Shown one piece after another: positions 1 to 6,331 of a stretch of 46,661 nt of DNA. Both the position numbers and the translations under genes were made by a program. The notes under the pieces are model-generated. The model ran no database searches. It was not told the DNA's origin and was given only the letters and a program-made list of their open reading frames with translations. The number at the start of each line of letters is the position of its first letter. Position 1 is the first letter of the stretch. Origin of the DNA: a virus; IMG/VR virus record IMGVR_UViG_3300024344_000030, positions 1 through 46,661 of that record; one strand, 5' to 3'.

Positions 1-1
1 A

Positions 2-190
2 GGTGGTTTAGTAGAACTACTTGCATCATTAGCAGCTCTTGGCATTGTATCCGAAGTAATATTTGGAACAGGTGTTTGGGGTATGAATGTAGTTGGAAAC
101 CTTGTAGGTATCGTGACGACATTCGGCAACAATGGTTTCGCTGGTTTACTAGCTCTTCTTATTCTTGTAGGATTATGGAATAAGAAGTAA
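2..190 (+). CDS. C-terminal end of a small hydrophobic membrane protein (5' truncated)
   Basis: An open frame runs from the left edge to a TAA stop and gives about 62 residues. The sequence is rich in Leu, Gly, Val and Ala, with two hydrophobic stretches: one around LLASLAALGIVSEVIFG, and one just before the end, around GFAGLLALLILVGLW. It closes with the basic tail NKK, as expected of a small integral membrane protein whose C-terminus stays in the cytoplasm. A terminator hairpin follows 31 bases after the stop, so this is the last gene of its transcript. The start lies outside the window and I do not recognise the family. A role in the host membrane, such as lysis or envelope modification, is possible but not shown. 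Confidence 0.6.
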   Translation, partial: GGLVELLASLAALGIVSEVIFGTGVWGMNVVGNLVGIVTTFGNNGFAGLLALLILVGLWNKK

Positions 191-221
191 TTAACACTTT
201 GGTAGGTGTTATAGAAAATTA

Positions 222-251
222 AGGGGAGAGTTTTAAACTTTCCCCTGTTTT
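222..251 (+). terminator. Rho-independent terminator
   Basis: A GC-containing stem (AGGGGAGAG pairing with CTTTCCCCT, one G-T pair) closes over a short T/A loop and is followed by GTTTT. It lies between the truncated membrane protein and phoH, and separates their transcripts. Confidence 0.75.
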
Positions 252-265
252 CCTGTATGTTGATG

Positions 266-280
266 ATATTTATTATTGAG
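266..280 (+). promoter_or_regulatory. Candidate phage (late-type) promoter before phoH
   Basis: ATATTTATTATTGAG lies 36 bases before the phoH start and just after a terminator. It resembles the TATTTATA-containing motif found before 3450, 28900, 40285 and 45131, but is the weakest match of the set. Promoter activity is inferred from position and recurrence only. Confidence 0.35.
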
Positions 281-315
281 ATAGTTTTTAATAACAATAT
301 ACGGAGAAGTTTCAA

Positions 316-1155
316 ATGTCAAAACAAACAACTTCCAAAAAGGTTACTCCTACCAAACACGATGTAAAAAATCGTCGTCAAGCATTAAAAGAACTCAAAA
401 ACAAAGATTGGACAATTCAATTCAGAAATCGTAACCAGAAACGATTTTATGATATGATTGAAAAGAAAGATATTACTTTCTGCACAGGTCCTGCAGGATG
501 TGGAAAAACATATCTATCTGTTCATTATGCTTTAAAAGCATTAGCTGATAAAGATACTCCATATGATGGAATTATTATTGTCAAACCTTTGGTTGAGGCT
601 GATGGTGAAAAACTTGGTTTTTTACCTGGTAATGTAGAAGAAAAAACAGAACCATTTATGATGTCTTTTTATTATAATATGGAACAACTTATTGGTAAAC
701 ATATCCTTGATATATTAAGACAAGAGGAGATTGTAAAAGTTATTCCAATGGCATACATGAGGGGTTTAACATTATCTAATAAAATCGTAATATTAGATGA
801 AACACAAAATGCTACACCTGCTCAAATAAAGATGTTTTTAACTCGTTTAGGATTCAATTCTAAGTACATCATTGCCGGTGACTTGGAACAAACAGATAAA
901 CGAGGTGTTAATGGCCTGGATGATTCTATTAGACGATTTGCTGGTATTAGAGGTGTTGGCTTATCTATGTTCACATCAAAGGATATAGTTAGACATAAAT
1001 TAATAGCCAAATTATTAGCTCGTTATGAGAATGAATTTGACTTGACTGATGCCGCAGCTGAAGTAACTATATCTAAATGGGTTAATTTAGAAGAAGCTAA
1101 AGTGCCATCTGATGGGTCCTATGATAATTCGAGGATAAATTATAAATTAAAATAA
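316..1155 (+). CDS. phoH: PhoH-like P-loop ATPase
   Basis: This 279-aa protein carries a Walker A motif GPAGCGKT (residues 58-65) and a Walker B VILDETQN (158-165), followed by the PhoH-typical AGDLEQTD segment. That places it in the PhoH family, cytoplasmic ATPases with a helicase-like RecA fold that are very common in marine T4-like phages. The N-terminal 35 residues are basic and probably not part of the ATPase fold. The start is supported by GGAG at 302-305. The gene stands alone between a terminator and the next promoter. The exact role of phage PhoH is not established; links to phosphate stress or to RNA metabolism have been suggested for the family. The family assignment is secure, the function is not. 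Confidence 0.95.
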   Translation: MSKQTTSKKVTPTKHDVKNRRQALKELKNKDWTIQFRNRNQKRFYDMIEKKDITFCTGPAGCGKTYLSVHYALKALADKDTPYDGIIIVKPLVEADGEKLGFLPGNVEEKTEPFMMSFYYNMEQLIGKHILDILRQEEIVKVIPMAYMRGLTLSNKIVILDETQNATPAQIKMFLTRLGFNSKYIIAGDLEQTDKRGVNGLDDSIRRFAGIRGVGLSMFTSKDIVRHKLIAKLLARYENEFDLTDAAAEVTISKWVNLEEAKVPSDGSYDNSRINYKLK

Positions 1156-1162
1156 AAAAAGC

Positions 1163-1192
1163 TTGTTTCACATACAAAAAATGTATTATGTT
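1163..1192 (+). promoter_or_regulatory. Candidate sigma70-like promoter (TTGTTT-N18-TATGTT)
   Basis: TTGTTT (1163-1168) and TATGTT (1187-1192) are separated by 18 bases, and GTAAC follows the second box. The same spacing and boxes occur before the HD gene (1572-1601) and the primase gene (35615-35644), which supports a shared promoter class read by host-type polymerase. A transcript would start near 1199 and carry the AGAGG ribosome site at 1205. Confidence 0.55.
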
Positions 1193-1215
1193 GTAACAAC
1201 AATTAGAGGTATAAT

Positions 1216-1551
1216 ATCAATAAAAATCAGCTGATTACATTCGCATTGTTATTTATTTTACAGATAGCAGTGTGGTTTCAATTAAATGGTCAATTAATCT
1301 GGAAATGGCCACGATATAACCCCCTGTTAATATGTATCTTAGGTATGCCAATAACTTATGGTTTTTGGTTAACGACACAATATGGGTATGAGGGATTTGG
1401 GAACTTATGGTCTGTTAGATTATTGGGGTTCGCCACAGGTATGCTCACTTTTCCATTCATCACATATTGGATGTTAAATGAAGGTATTACTATAAAAACT
1501 GCTATATCAATATTATTATCAATCATAATAATGATTATACAATTTTTATAG
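1216..1551 (+). CDS. Small multi-spanning membrane protein, start codon uncertain
   Basis: The frame encodes about 111 residues with three to four hydrophobic segments: LITFALLFILQIAVWF near the N-terminus, LLICILGMPITYGFW, LLGFATGMLTFPFITYW, and ISILLSIIIMIIQFL at the very C-terminus. The first ordinary alternative start, TTG at 1246, would cut the first membrane helix and has no ribosome site. A ribosome site, AGAGG (1205-1209), sits six bases before ATC at 1216, in frame, which reads I-N-K-N-Q-L-I-T-F. Either AUC is used as the start or an original ATG has been altered. The family is one I associate with small conserved membrane proteins of marine T4-like phages, from memory. No function is known. 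Confidence 0.7.
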   Translation: MNKNQLITFALLFILQIAVWFQLNGQLIWKWPRYNPLLICILGMPITYGFWLTTQYGYEGFGNLWSVRLLGFATGMLTFPFITYWMLNEGITIKTAISILLSIIIMIIQFL

Positions 1552-1623
1552 TAATTAATAAATAATAATACTTGTATTGTATTATATATTATTATTATAT
1601 TATATATTATAATTAATAAATAA
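1552..1623 (+). repeat. Pair of 14-base direct repeats bracketing a promoter
   Basis: TAATTAATAAATAA occurs identically at 1552-1565 and 1610-1623, with a run of T/A sequence between them that includes the promoter-like boxes at 1572-1601. In such AT-rich sequence this could arise by slippage, so the function is uncertain. Confidence 0.5.
1572..1601 (+). promoter_or_regulatory. Candidate sigma70-like promoter (TTGTAT-N18-TATATT)
   Basis: TTGTAT (1572-1577) and TATATT (1596-1601) are 18 bases apart, matching the two other copies of this pattern in the window. The intervening sequence is almost pure T/A, so other -10 choices exist. A start near 1608 would give a short leader with AGGA at 1626-1629 before the HD gene. 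Confidence 0.4.
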
Positions 1624-1635
1624 ATAGGAATTAAA

Positions 1636-2370
1636 ATGACAGCAGAAAAAATATTAGAAAATTGGAATAAGTTAATGAAAATAATAGAAGATAATTTTTC
1701 AGGGACTTTAAAAGAAAATATTTTGAAATTACATAATCACTTTGAGGAAAGAATTATTGAAGCTCCTGCATCAGGCAGACCAGAATATCATAATTGTTTT
1801 CCAGGGGGATACTTAGACCATGTATTAAGAATTATTGATACAGGATTAGATGTTAAACAACAATTTTTAAAAATGAATGTTGAAGTTACTTGTACAGATG
1901 CTGATATTATATTAGCAGCAATGTTTCATGATTTAGGAAAAGTAGGTGATTTAACTACACCATATTATATCGTACAGACAGATGAGTGGCGACGAAATAA
2001 ATTAAATGAATTTTATACTTACTCAAAAGAATTAGAAAATTTATCAGTATCAGACCGAGCTCTTTGGCTGCTACAACATTTCGATATTAAGGTATCCCAG
2101 GAAGTCTGGAAAGCTATAAAGATGGCAGATGGTATGTTTGACGACGCAAACACTAAACTATACAGACTTGGTAGTAATAATCAGAATATATTACATTACA
2201 TAATTCATTTTGCAGATTGGATGTCAACTGTGGCTGAGAAACAACATTATATACAACAAATTTCAGGGAATGAAAAGTCAAATACAATTAAGTCTGGTAA
2301 ACCTAAGTTCAAACCTAAGAATGTAGATTTAAAAGGATTGAAAACAGAATTCGATAAATTGTTCGCATGA
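1636..2370 (+). CDS. HD-domain phosphohydrolase
   Basis: This 244-aa protein has the metal-binding pattern of the HD superfamily: H62 in GGYLDHVLRI, the H98-D99 doublet in AAMFHDLGK, and D194 in HFADWMS. HD enzymes of this type are cytoplasmic metal-dependent phosphohydrolases acting on nucleotides or cyclic nucleotides; the substrate cannot be read from the sequence. The length fits a single-domain HD protein. The C-terminal 45 residues are lysine-rich and probably flexible. The start follows AGGA at 1626-1629. The stop overlaps the next start by four bases (ATGA), so the downstream membrane-anchored protein and the sigma factor are likely co-translated with it. It could affect nucleotide pools or host signalling nucleotides during infection, but this is inference. 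Confidence 0.85.
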   Translation: MTAEKILENWNKLMKIIEDNFSGTLKENILKLHNHFEERIIEAPASGRPEYHNCFPGGYLDHVLRIIDTGLDVKQQFLKMNVEVTCTDADIILAAMFHDLGKVGDLTTPYYIVQTDEWRRNKLNEFYTYSKELENLSVSDRALWLLQHFDIKVSQEVWKAIKMADGMFDDANTKLYRLGSNNQNILHYIIHFADWMSTVAEKQHYIQQISGNEKSNTIKSGKPKFKPKNVDLKGLKTEFDKLFA

Positions 2371-2654
2371 TGATGATAATAATACTTATATTGCTGTGTA
2401 TGTTACTGTTAATCATGGGGTATATGCTACGGTTATCAATACGGCGGATAGAGAATATGGAGCGATTTATAGTACAAATTGCTGATATAATAGATTTTGC
2501 AACAGTGAAAATGAAACAAGTAGATAGTCTTGGACATTATGAATCAGATGATGAAACTGGATTTTTCTTTGAGCAATTAAAACAAATACAATTAGTATTA
2601 CATGAAATATTTGATGGGAGTGTTGATGACGAAGAAACGAAAAAAGAAAAGTAG
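2367..2654 (+). CDS. Small membrane-anchored protein, unknown function
   Basis: This is a 95-aa protein. Residues 1-24 form a single hydrophobic helix (IIILILLCMLLLIMGYML) followed by arginines, so it is anchored with an N-terminal helix and a cytoplasmic C-terminal part. The rest is predicted helical and acidic, with a distinctive ESDDETGFFFEQLKQIQ segment that I associate with small conserved proteins next to sigma-factor genes in marine T4-like phages, from memory. It begins inside the stop of the HD gene (ATGA overlap) without a clear ribosome site, so translation is probably coupled. Its 3' end overlaps the sigma-factor gene by 29 bases. No enzymatic motif is visible. Confidence 0.75.
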   Translation: MMMIIILILLCMLLLIMGYMLRLSIRRIENMERFIVQIADIIDFATVKMKQVDSLGHYESDDETGFFFEQLKQIQLVLHEIFDGSVDDEETKKEK

Positions 2655-3330
2655 AATATATTTTGGGATGGATGTGCAGGATGCAATTATTAGATATAAT
2701 GCAAGTGAAAGTGATGCACAACGAAATAAAATTTATGGGGATGAAATTCATAAAGCATTCGATAAATTAGCTGAAAATATAATAAATACTTTTAAATTTA
2801 CTTATTTTGATTATGGGTTTGAGGATATAAAATGTGAAGTGGTTGCATTTCTTGTAATGAATATTCATAAATACGACCATACAAAGGGTTCAAAAGCTTT
2901 TAGTTACTTTTCAGTCGTTGCTAAGAATTATCTTATATTACATAATAATAATAATTATAAGAAAATGAAAATACATGATGATGTGAGTGTATTAAATGAA
3001 AAGACTGATTTTTCAGCTGCCGAAAAATCAGAAAAATTAATTGAGTTTTTATCATTGTTTGTATATCATTTAGAAGCTAATATCCCGTCAATGTTTAAGA
3101 AACAACGAGATATGAATATATCATATGCATTAGTTGAAATTTTAAAGCGCCCGCATGAAATAGAGAATTTTAATAAAAAAAGTTTATATATTTTAATTAG
3201 GGAGATGGCAAATGTAGAAACCGTACATATAACTAATGTTGTAAATACACTGAGGGTATATTATAAAAATAAGTTTGAAGAATATAGTACAGTCGGTGAA
3301 TTATCAGATATGAGTAATAAATTTTTCTAA
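2626..3330 (+). CDS. 55: T4 gp55-like late-transcription sigma factor
   Basis: This 234-aa protein resembles T4 gp55, the small sigma-like protein that with the sliding clamp directs host RNA polymerase to late promoters. The clearest region is the central helical stretch with DIKCEVVAFLVMNIHKYDH and GSKAFSYFSVVAKNYL, the counterpart of sigma region 2, where aromatic residues melt the promoter. The N-terminus is very basic (TKKRKKKSR). It is longer than T4 gp55 (about 185 aa), mainly at the C-terminus. Two in-frame ATGs lie upstream (2602, 2614), but GGGAG at 2616-2620 points to 2626. The gene overlaps the previous one and ends the operon just before a strong terminator. Assignment rests on motif similarity and gene context. 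Confidence 0.78.
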   Translation: MTKKRKKKSRIYFGMDVQDAIIRYNASESDAQRNKIYGDEIHKAFDKLAENIINTFKFTYFDYGFEDIKCEVVAFLVMNIHKYDHTKGSKAFSYFSVVAKNYLILHNNNNYKKMKIHDDVSVLNEKTDFSAAEKSEKLIEFLSLFVYHLEANIPSMFKKQRDMNISYALVEILKRPHEIENFNKKSLYILIREMANVETVHITNVVNTLRVYYKNKFEEYSTVGELSDMSNKFF

Positions 3331-3356
3331 ATTAGTTATATTAATATATAATAATT

Positions 3357-3385
3357 AAAAACCTGCGTAATGCAGGTTTTTTTTT
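3357..3385 (+). terminator. Rho-independent terminator after the sigma-factor operon
   Basis: AAAAACCTGC and GCAGGTTTTT form a perfect stem around GTAAT, followed by further T residues to 3385. This is the strongest terminator in the window and separates the regulatory operon from the baseplate genes. Confidence 0.9.
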
Positions 3386-3407
3386 ACCTGGACATTTTTG
3401 AAAATAT

Positions 3408-3422
3408 ACTATTTATATATGA
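3408..3422 (+). promoter_or_regulatory. Candidate late promoter before the baseplate module
   Basis: ACTATTTATATATGA ends 28 bases before the first baseplate-module start and directly follows a terminator. Nearly the same core (TATTTATATATGA) occurs at 40248-40260 and 45092-45104. A gp55-like sigma factor encoded just upstream is a plausible user. Function is inferred. Confidence 0.55.
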
Positions 3423-3449
3423 ATAAATGTAATTATTAGGAGATTAATA

Positions 3450-3836
3450 ATGAATGATATGACAATTTTTGATGATAAAACTTTTCAGGATTTAACGCGG
3501 GAAATATATGAAAATGCATTAAAAAAGAAACAACAGATTGATATGCTCATCAAGGAAATGAATAAGATGATGACATCTATTGATGAGGTAATTATTGTTG
3601 CACCAATTATAAAGGAGTATATGGATGTCGCAGTTAAAAATGATGAGCATTTAGTTAAATTATCTGGGGTTCTCCAACGCATGATTGCAAAATCTAATGT
3701 AACTACTGGCGATACAATAGGGTTAAGTGATGCTGAAAAGGAAGATTTAATGGTATCGTTAAATGACACTATTAATTCAGTAAATGCAAATGATGCAATC
3801 TTATCTAATATCAAGCAAAAAAATATATTAGGGTAA
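3450..3836 (+). CDS. Conserved phage protein of unknown function, baseplate-module leader
   Basis: This 128-aa, mostly helical acidic protein has no membrane segment. It starts MNDMTIFDDKTFQDL and contains the segment PIIKEYMDVAVKNDEHLVKL. The heptad-like pattern of hydrophobic residues in residues 10-90 suggests a helical bundle or coiled coil. It is the first gene after the terminator and late-type promoter, four bases before the spike gene, with AGGAG at 3437-3441. Position argues for a tail assembly or baseplate-hub accessory role, for example a chaperone or a small hub component. I cannot match it to a named T4 gene. I associate similar proteins with the same position in marine T4-like phages, from memory only. 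Confidence 0.7.
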   Translation: MNDMTIFDDKTFQDLTREIYENALKKKQQIDMLIKEMNKMMTSIDEVIIVAPIIKEYMDVAVKNDEHLVKLSGVLQRMIAKSNVTTGDTIGLSDAEKEDLMVSLNDTINSVNANDAILSNIKQKNILG

Positions 3837-3840
3837 CATA

Positions 3841-5040
3841 ATGGCTGAGCTGAAAGCATCCAGGCAATATAAGTATGGTGTAGCACCATCAGTTGAAAAG
3901 CAGTTTTTTCAGTTTATTCCATGTGAGGTTAAACATGTAGTATTAAATGCAGATTCTAGGTTTTATGAAGAAGCACGCGATTTAAATAGTGTTATAGTTA
4001 GTCCACATGTAGGCTATTTATTATCTGACTCAGATTTAAATAGGTTGCGTGCATACTCATTACTAAGAGGTATAACAGATGTTCCAAATCCCGGTGACCA
4101 AGTATTGATAACTGAAATTGGGGATACTATATATTATTTAGGTCCAATAAATACTATCAATAACCCGAATGTAACTATGGACACGATGCATAAAGCACGA
4201 TATAATGATTATGCAGGTAAAGTGAAAACAAATAGTAATCAAGATGCACGCATGCTATCAGGTCACATTAATGTACCAAGTGCAAGATTACAAAAGGTGG
4301 TGAAAGCAGAATTAGATTCAACCAGTACATCTGACAATAGAACTCAGGGTGATGTGGTAATTGAAGGTAGGTTTGGGAGTAGTATTAGATTTGGAACACG
4401 AGCACAATCACCATTAATATTAATATCTAATGGTCGAGATATACGCGTCCCATTTGAAACTGCAATAGATGGTTCATTAATTTCCATATTATCGAAGGGG
4501 ACAATAGAGGATAATTTATCACCGTTTACACTTGGGTCAGATTCAATTGAACATCCAACACGGTTAATTGCAGAAGGAAATGGTTCACCTGACGCAGATA
4601 AATTTGATTATAAATTTGGGTCAATTGATGGTAAGTCTATACAAAAACATCAAATTTATATTGCAAGTGATAGGATTATTTTTAATGCAAGGCAAAATAA
4701 TATAACACTTTCTGCATTCAATAATATTGATATTGGTGCCGGAAATAATTTAACAATAAATACAAATAAATTTATAAGTATTGAATCATCTAATATTTAT
4801 TTAGGGAAACAAGCACAATCTCAAACTGAGCCATTAGTTTTAGGTGAACAGTTGAGAGTTATACTGGAGGAATTGGTTGAGATTTTAGAGCAATTCAAAG
4901 TTTCTGGGACAATGGGTGGTATATCAGGCCCACCTGCACCAGATGTGTTGGCAAATATAATTAATTTAAAAAATAAGCTAAGTAGCCCAGCATTTTTCAG
5001 CGAATATCATTACATTGAAGATAATGGGCAAAAAGCATAG
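3841..5040 (+). CDS. 5: gp5-like baseplate central spike protein without a lysozyme domain
   Basis: This 399-aa protein has the architecture of a tail spike of the gp5/VgrG type. Residues about 60-115 fit the OB-fold region (NPGDQVLITEIGDTIYYLG). A segment around residues 175-205 (QGDVVIEGRFGSSIRFG) is the signature seen in phage spike proteins. From about 270 to 330 come short alternating beta repeats (ITLSAFNNIDIGAGNNLTIN) that suit a triple-stranded beta helix, ending in a helical stretch (LRVILEELVEILEQF). T4 gp5 has an inserted lysozyme domain; none is visible here, so cell-wall cutting must come from elsewhere. It is followed by gp25 and gp6, as expected for a baseplate cluster. Gene identity is inferred from fold-like features and neighbours. 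Confidence 0.65.
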   Translation: MAELKASRQYKYGVAPSVEKQFFQFIPCEVKHVVLNADSRFYEEARDLNSVIVSPHVGYLLSDSDLNRLRAYSLLRGITDVPNPGDQVLITEIGDTIYYLGPINTINNPNVTMDTMHKARYNDYAGKVKTNSNQDARMLSGHINVPSARLQKVVKAELDSTSTSDNRTQGDVVIEGRFGSSIRFGTRAQSPLILISNGRDIRVPFETAIDGSLISILSKGTIEDNLSPFTLGSDSIEHPTRLIAEGNGSPDADKFDYKFGSIDGKSIQKHQIYIASDRIIFNARQNNITLSAFNNIDIGAGNNLTINTNKFISIESSNIYLGKQAQSQTEPLVLGEQLRVILEELVEILEQFKVSGTMGGISGPPAPDVLANIINLKNKLSSPAFFSEYHYIEDNGQKA

Positions 5041-5052
5041 GAGTTTTATAAT

Positions 5053-5436
5053 ATGAAATCAGATAAGTTAAAATTACATATAAGACAAATAGTAAGAGAA
5101 GAGGTTGCAATGGCAATCAATGAGGTTATTACTGAAATGAAACAGCCGACTGTTGTGGCAAATACACGGGGACAAGAAAACGAACGGAAACCAACCGCGG
5201 TTGGCAAAAAGCAGTTTTCAAATAATCCAGTATTGAATGATATATTAAATGAAACGGCTAATTCTGAGACAGATTTGGAAAGCTTTAGTAGTGATATTAT
5301 GCACGATGACGGTAATATTATTTATGAGAATGCAGATGTTGCACAATCTAATGTTCCTGATTTTATGACACGAGATTATAGTTCTGTATTGGAACAATCT
5401 TATAAAAAAACTAAATTAAAGGCTGGGACAGCATAA
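5053..5436 (+). CDS. Hypothetical protein with an amphipathic basic N-terminal helix
   Basis: This 127-aa protein begins with an amphipathic helix (KLKLHIRQIVREEVAMAI), then turns into a polar, Asn/Ser/Asp-rich and probably disordered stretch, ending with a basic segment YKKTKLKAGTA. The start is supported by AGGAG at 5039-5043. The stop overlaps the following start by one base (TAATG). It sits between the spike and gp25, so a small baseplate or hub role is likely, but no motif proves it. The opening helix ending in IVREEV loosely resembles N-terminal peptides of phage proteins that are processed or targeted to the prohead; that is speculative. Confidence 0.6.
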   Translation: MKSDKLKLHIRQIVREEVAMAINEVITEMKQPTVVANTRGQENERKPTAVGKKQFSNNPVLNDILNETANSETDLESFSSDIMHDDGNIIYENADVAQSNVPDFMTRDYSSVLEQSYKKTKLKAGTA

Positions 5437-5882
5437 TGAGCCTAAAATTAGATTTAGAGCAGGTGATATTAGATAATTTATCAGATAATGGTGCAGAAAG
5501 TATGGAGTTGACGGATTTCCAACAAAAAAAAGCTAAACAGATGGCAACTGGTATGAGTGATGCAATAGTAAAATGGGTGCAAGCTCAAACATTCACTATC
5601 ACGGAAATGAAAGCAATGGTTGAGATAGAAAAATTGAGTACTGCAGGACCATCATCAGCCGATATTTCACCACAAGTTACATATATTTCACCTTCAGGGC
5701 CTGCACCATTAATTGGTGGGCAAAAGGGAATAAAAATACCAGCATTGGATTTGAAGAAAATAGGTGGTCAGGGTATTAGGACTGATTCATTGGGATACGC
5801 GTATATAGGTAGTAATACACCAAATGGTGAAACAAATGAAACTAAAACTAAAGTGAAATTGATGAAAGTGGTGGATAAATAA
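5436..5882 (+). CDS. Conserved hypothetical protein in the baseplate module
   Basis: This 148-aa soluble protein has a helical N-terminal half (residues 1-70, with AQTFTITEMKAMVEIE as its most distinctive part). A Pro/Gly/Ser-rich linker follows (SPSGPAPLIGGQKG). The C-terminal half is Gly- and Lys-rich (KKIGGQGIRTDSLGYAYIGS). The start overlaps the upstream stop by one base and gp25 begins two bases after the stop, so it is co-translated with the wedge genes. I do not recognise a named family. The placement just ahead of gp25 suggests a baseplate component or assembly factor. Nothing indicates enzymatic activity. Confidence 0.65.
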   Translation: MSLKLDLEQVILDNLSDNGAESMELTDFQQKKAKQMATGMSDAIVKWVQAQTFTITEMKAMVEIEKLSTAGPSSADISPQVTYISPSGPAPLIGGQKGIKIPALDLKKIGGQGIRTDSLGYAYIGSNTPNGETNETKTKVKLMKVVDK

Positions 5883-5883
5883 T

Positions 5884-6321
5884 ATGCCGATTATTGAACA
5901 TAGTAAAAAGGTATTCATAGATGATAGAAATGATAATACATATATTGGTATAGATTTACCATTTAGAAAATCAACTGGACCCGAAGGGTATTTTGCGTCA
6001 ACTTCATTTACGATTGATGCAGTGAAAAATAATATACGGAATTTATTGAGAACTAAAAAGGGGGAGCGAATAATGCAACCTAATTTAGGTACTAATCTCG
6101 ATAAATATTTATTCGAGGTTTTTACAGATGAAACTATGCTTGCAATACAGAATGAAATTATGAATACAATTGGTACCTGGTTACCATTTGTTGAAATTAA
6201 AGATTTAAATATAGAACTCGATGAATTGAGTGGGGTAGGCAAAAACACTTTAAATATACATGTGGTATTTAATATTACACGCGACCCTAGCACACTTGAA
6301 TCGGTTAATGTAATTATTTAG
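5884..6321 (+). CDS. 25: Baseplate wedge protein, gp25 (GPW/gp25 family)
   Basis: This 145-aa protein matches the gp25 family, the small lysozyme-fold-like wedge subunit at the start of sheath polymerisation. The family signature is clear: AVKNNIRNLLRTKKGERIMQ followed by PNLGTNLDKYLFE, where the KGER and PNLGT segments are the conserved core. An N-terminal segment (residues 17-45, IGIDLPFRKSTGPEGYF) matches the usual leader in T4-like phages. The length is close to T4 gp25 (132 aa). It is followed ten bases later by gp6, its partner in the wedge, with AGGAG between them. Confidence 0.92.
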   Translation: MPIIEHSKKVFIDDRNDNTYIGIDLPFRKSTGPEGYFASTSFTIDAVKNNIRNLLRTKKGERIMQPNLGTNLDKYLFEVFTDETMLAIQNEIMNTIGTWLPFVEIKDLNIELDELSGVGKNTLNIHVVFNITRDPSTLESVNVII

Positions 6322-6331
6322 GAGCAAATCA

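Noticed and set aside
3841-5040. Lysozyme domain in the spike protein as in T4 gp5
   Set aside because: No lysozyme catalytic motif is visible and the protein is too short to hold the insertion with both flanking domains.
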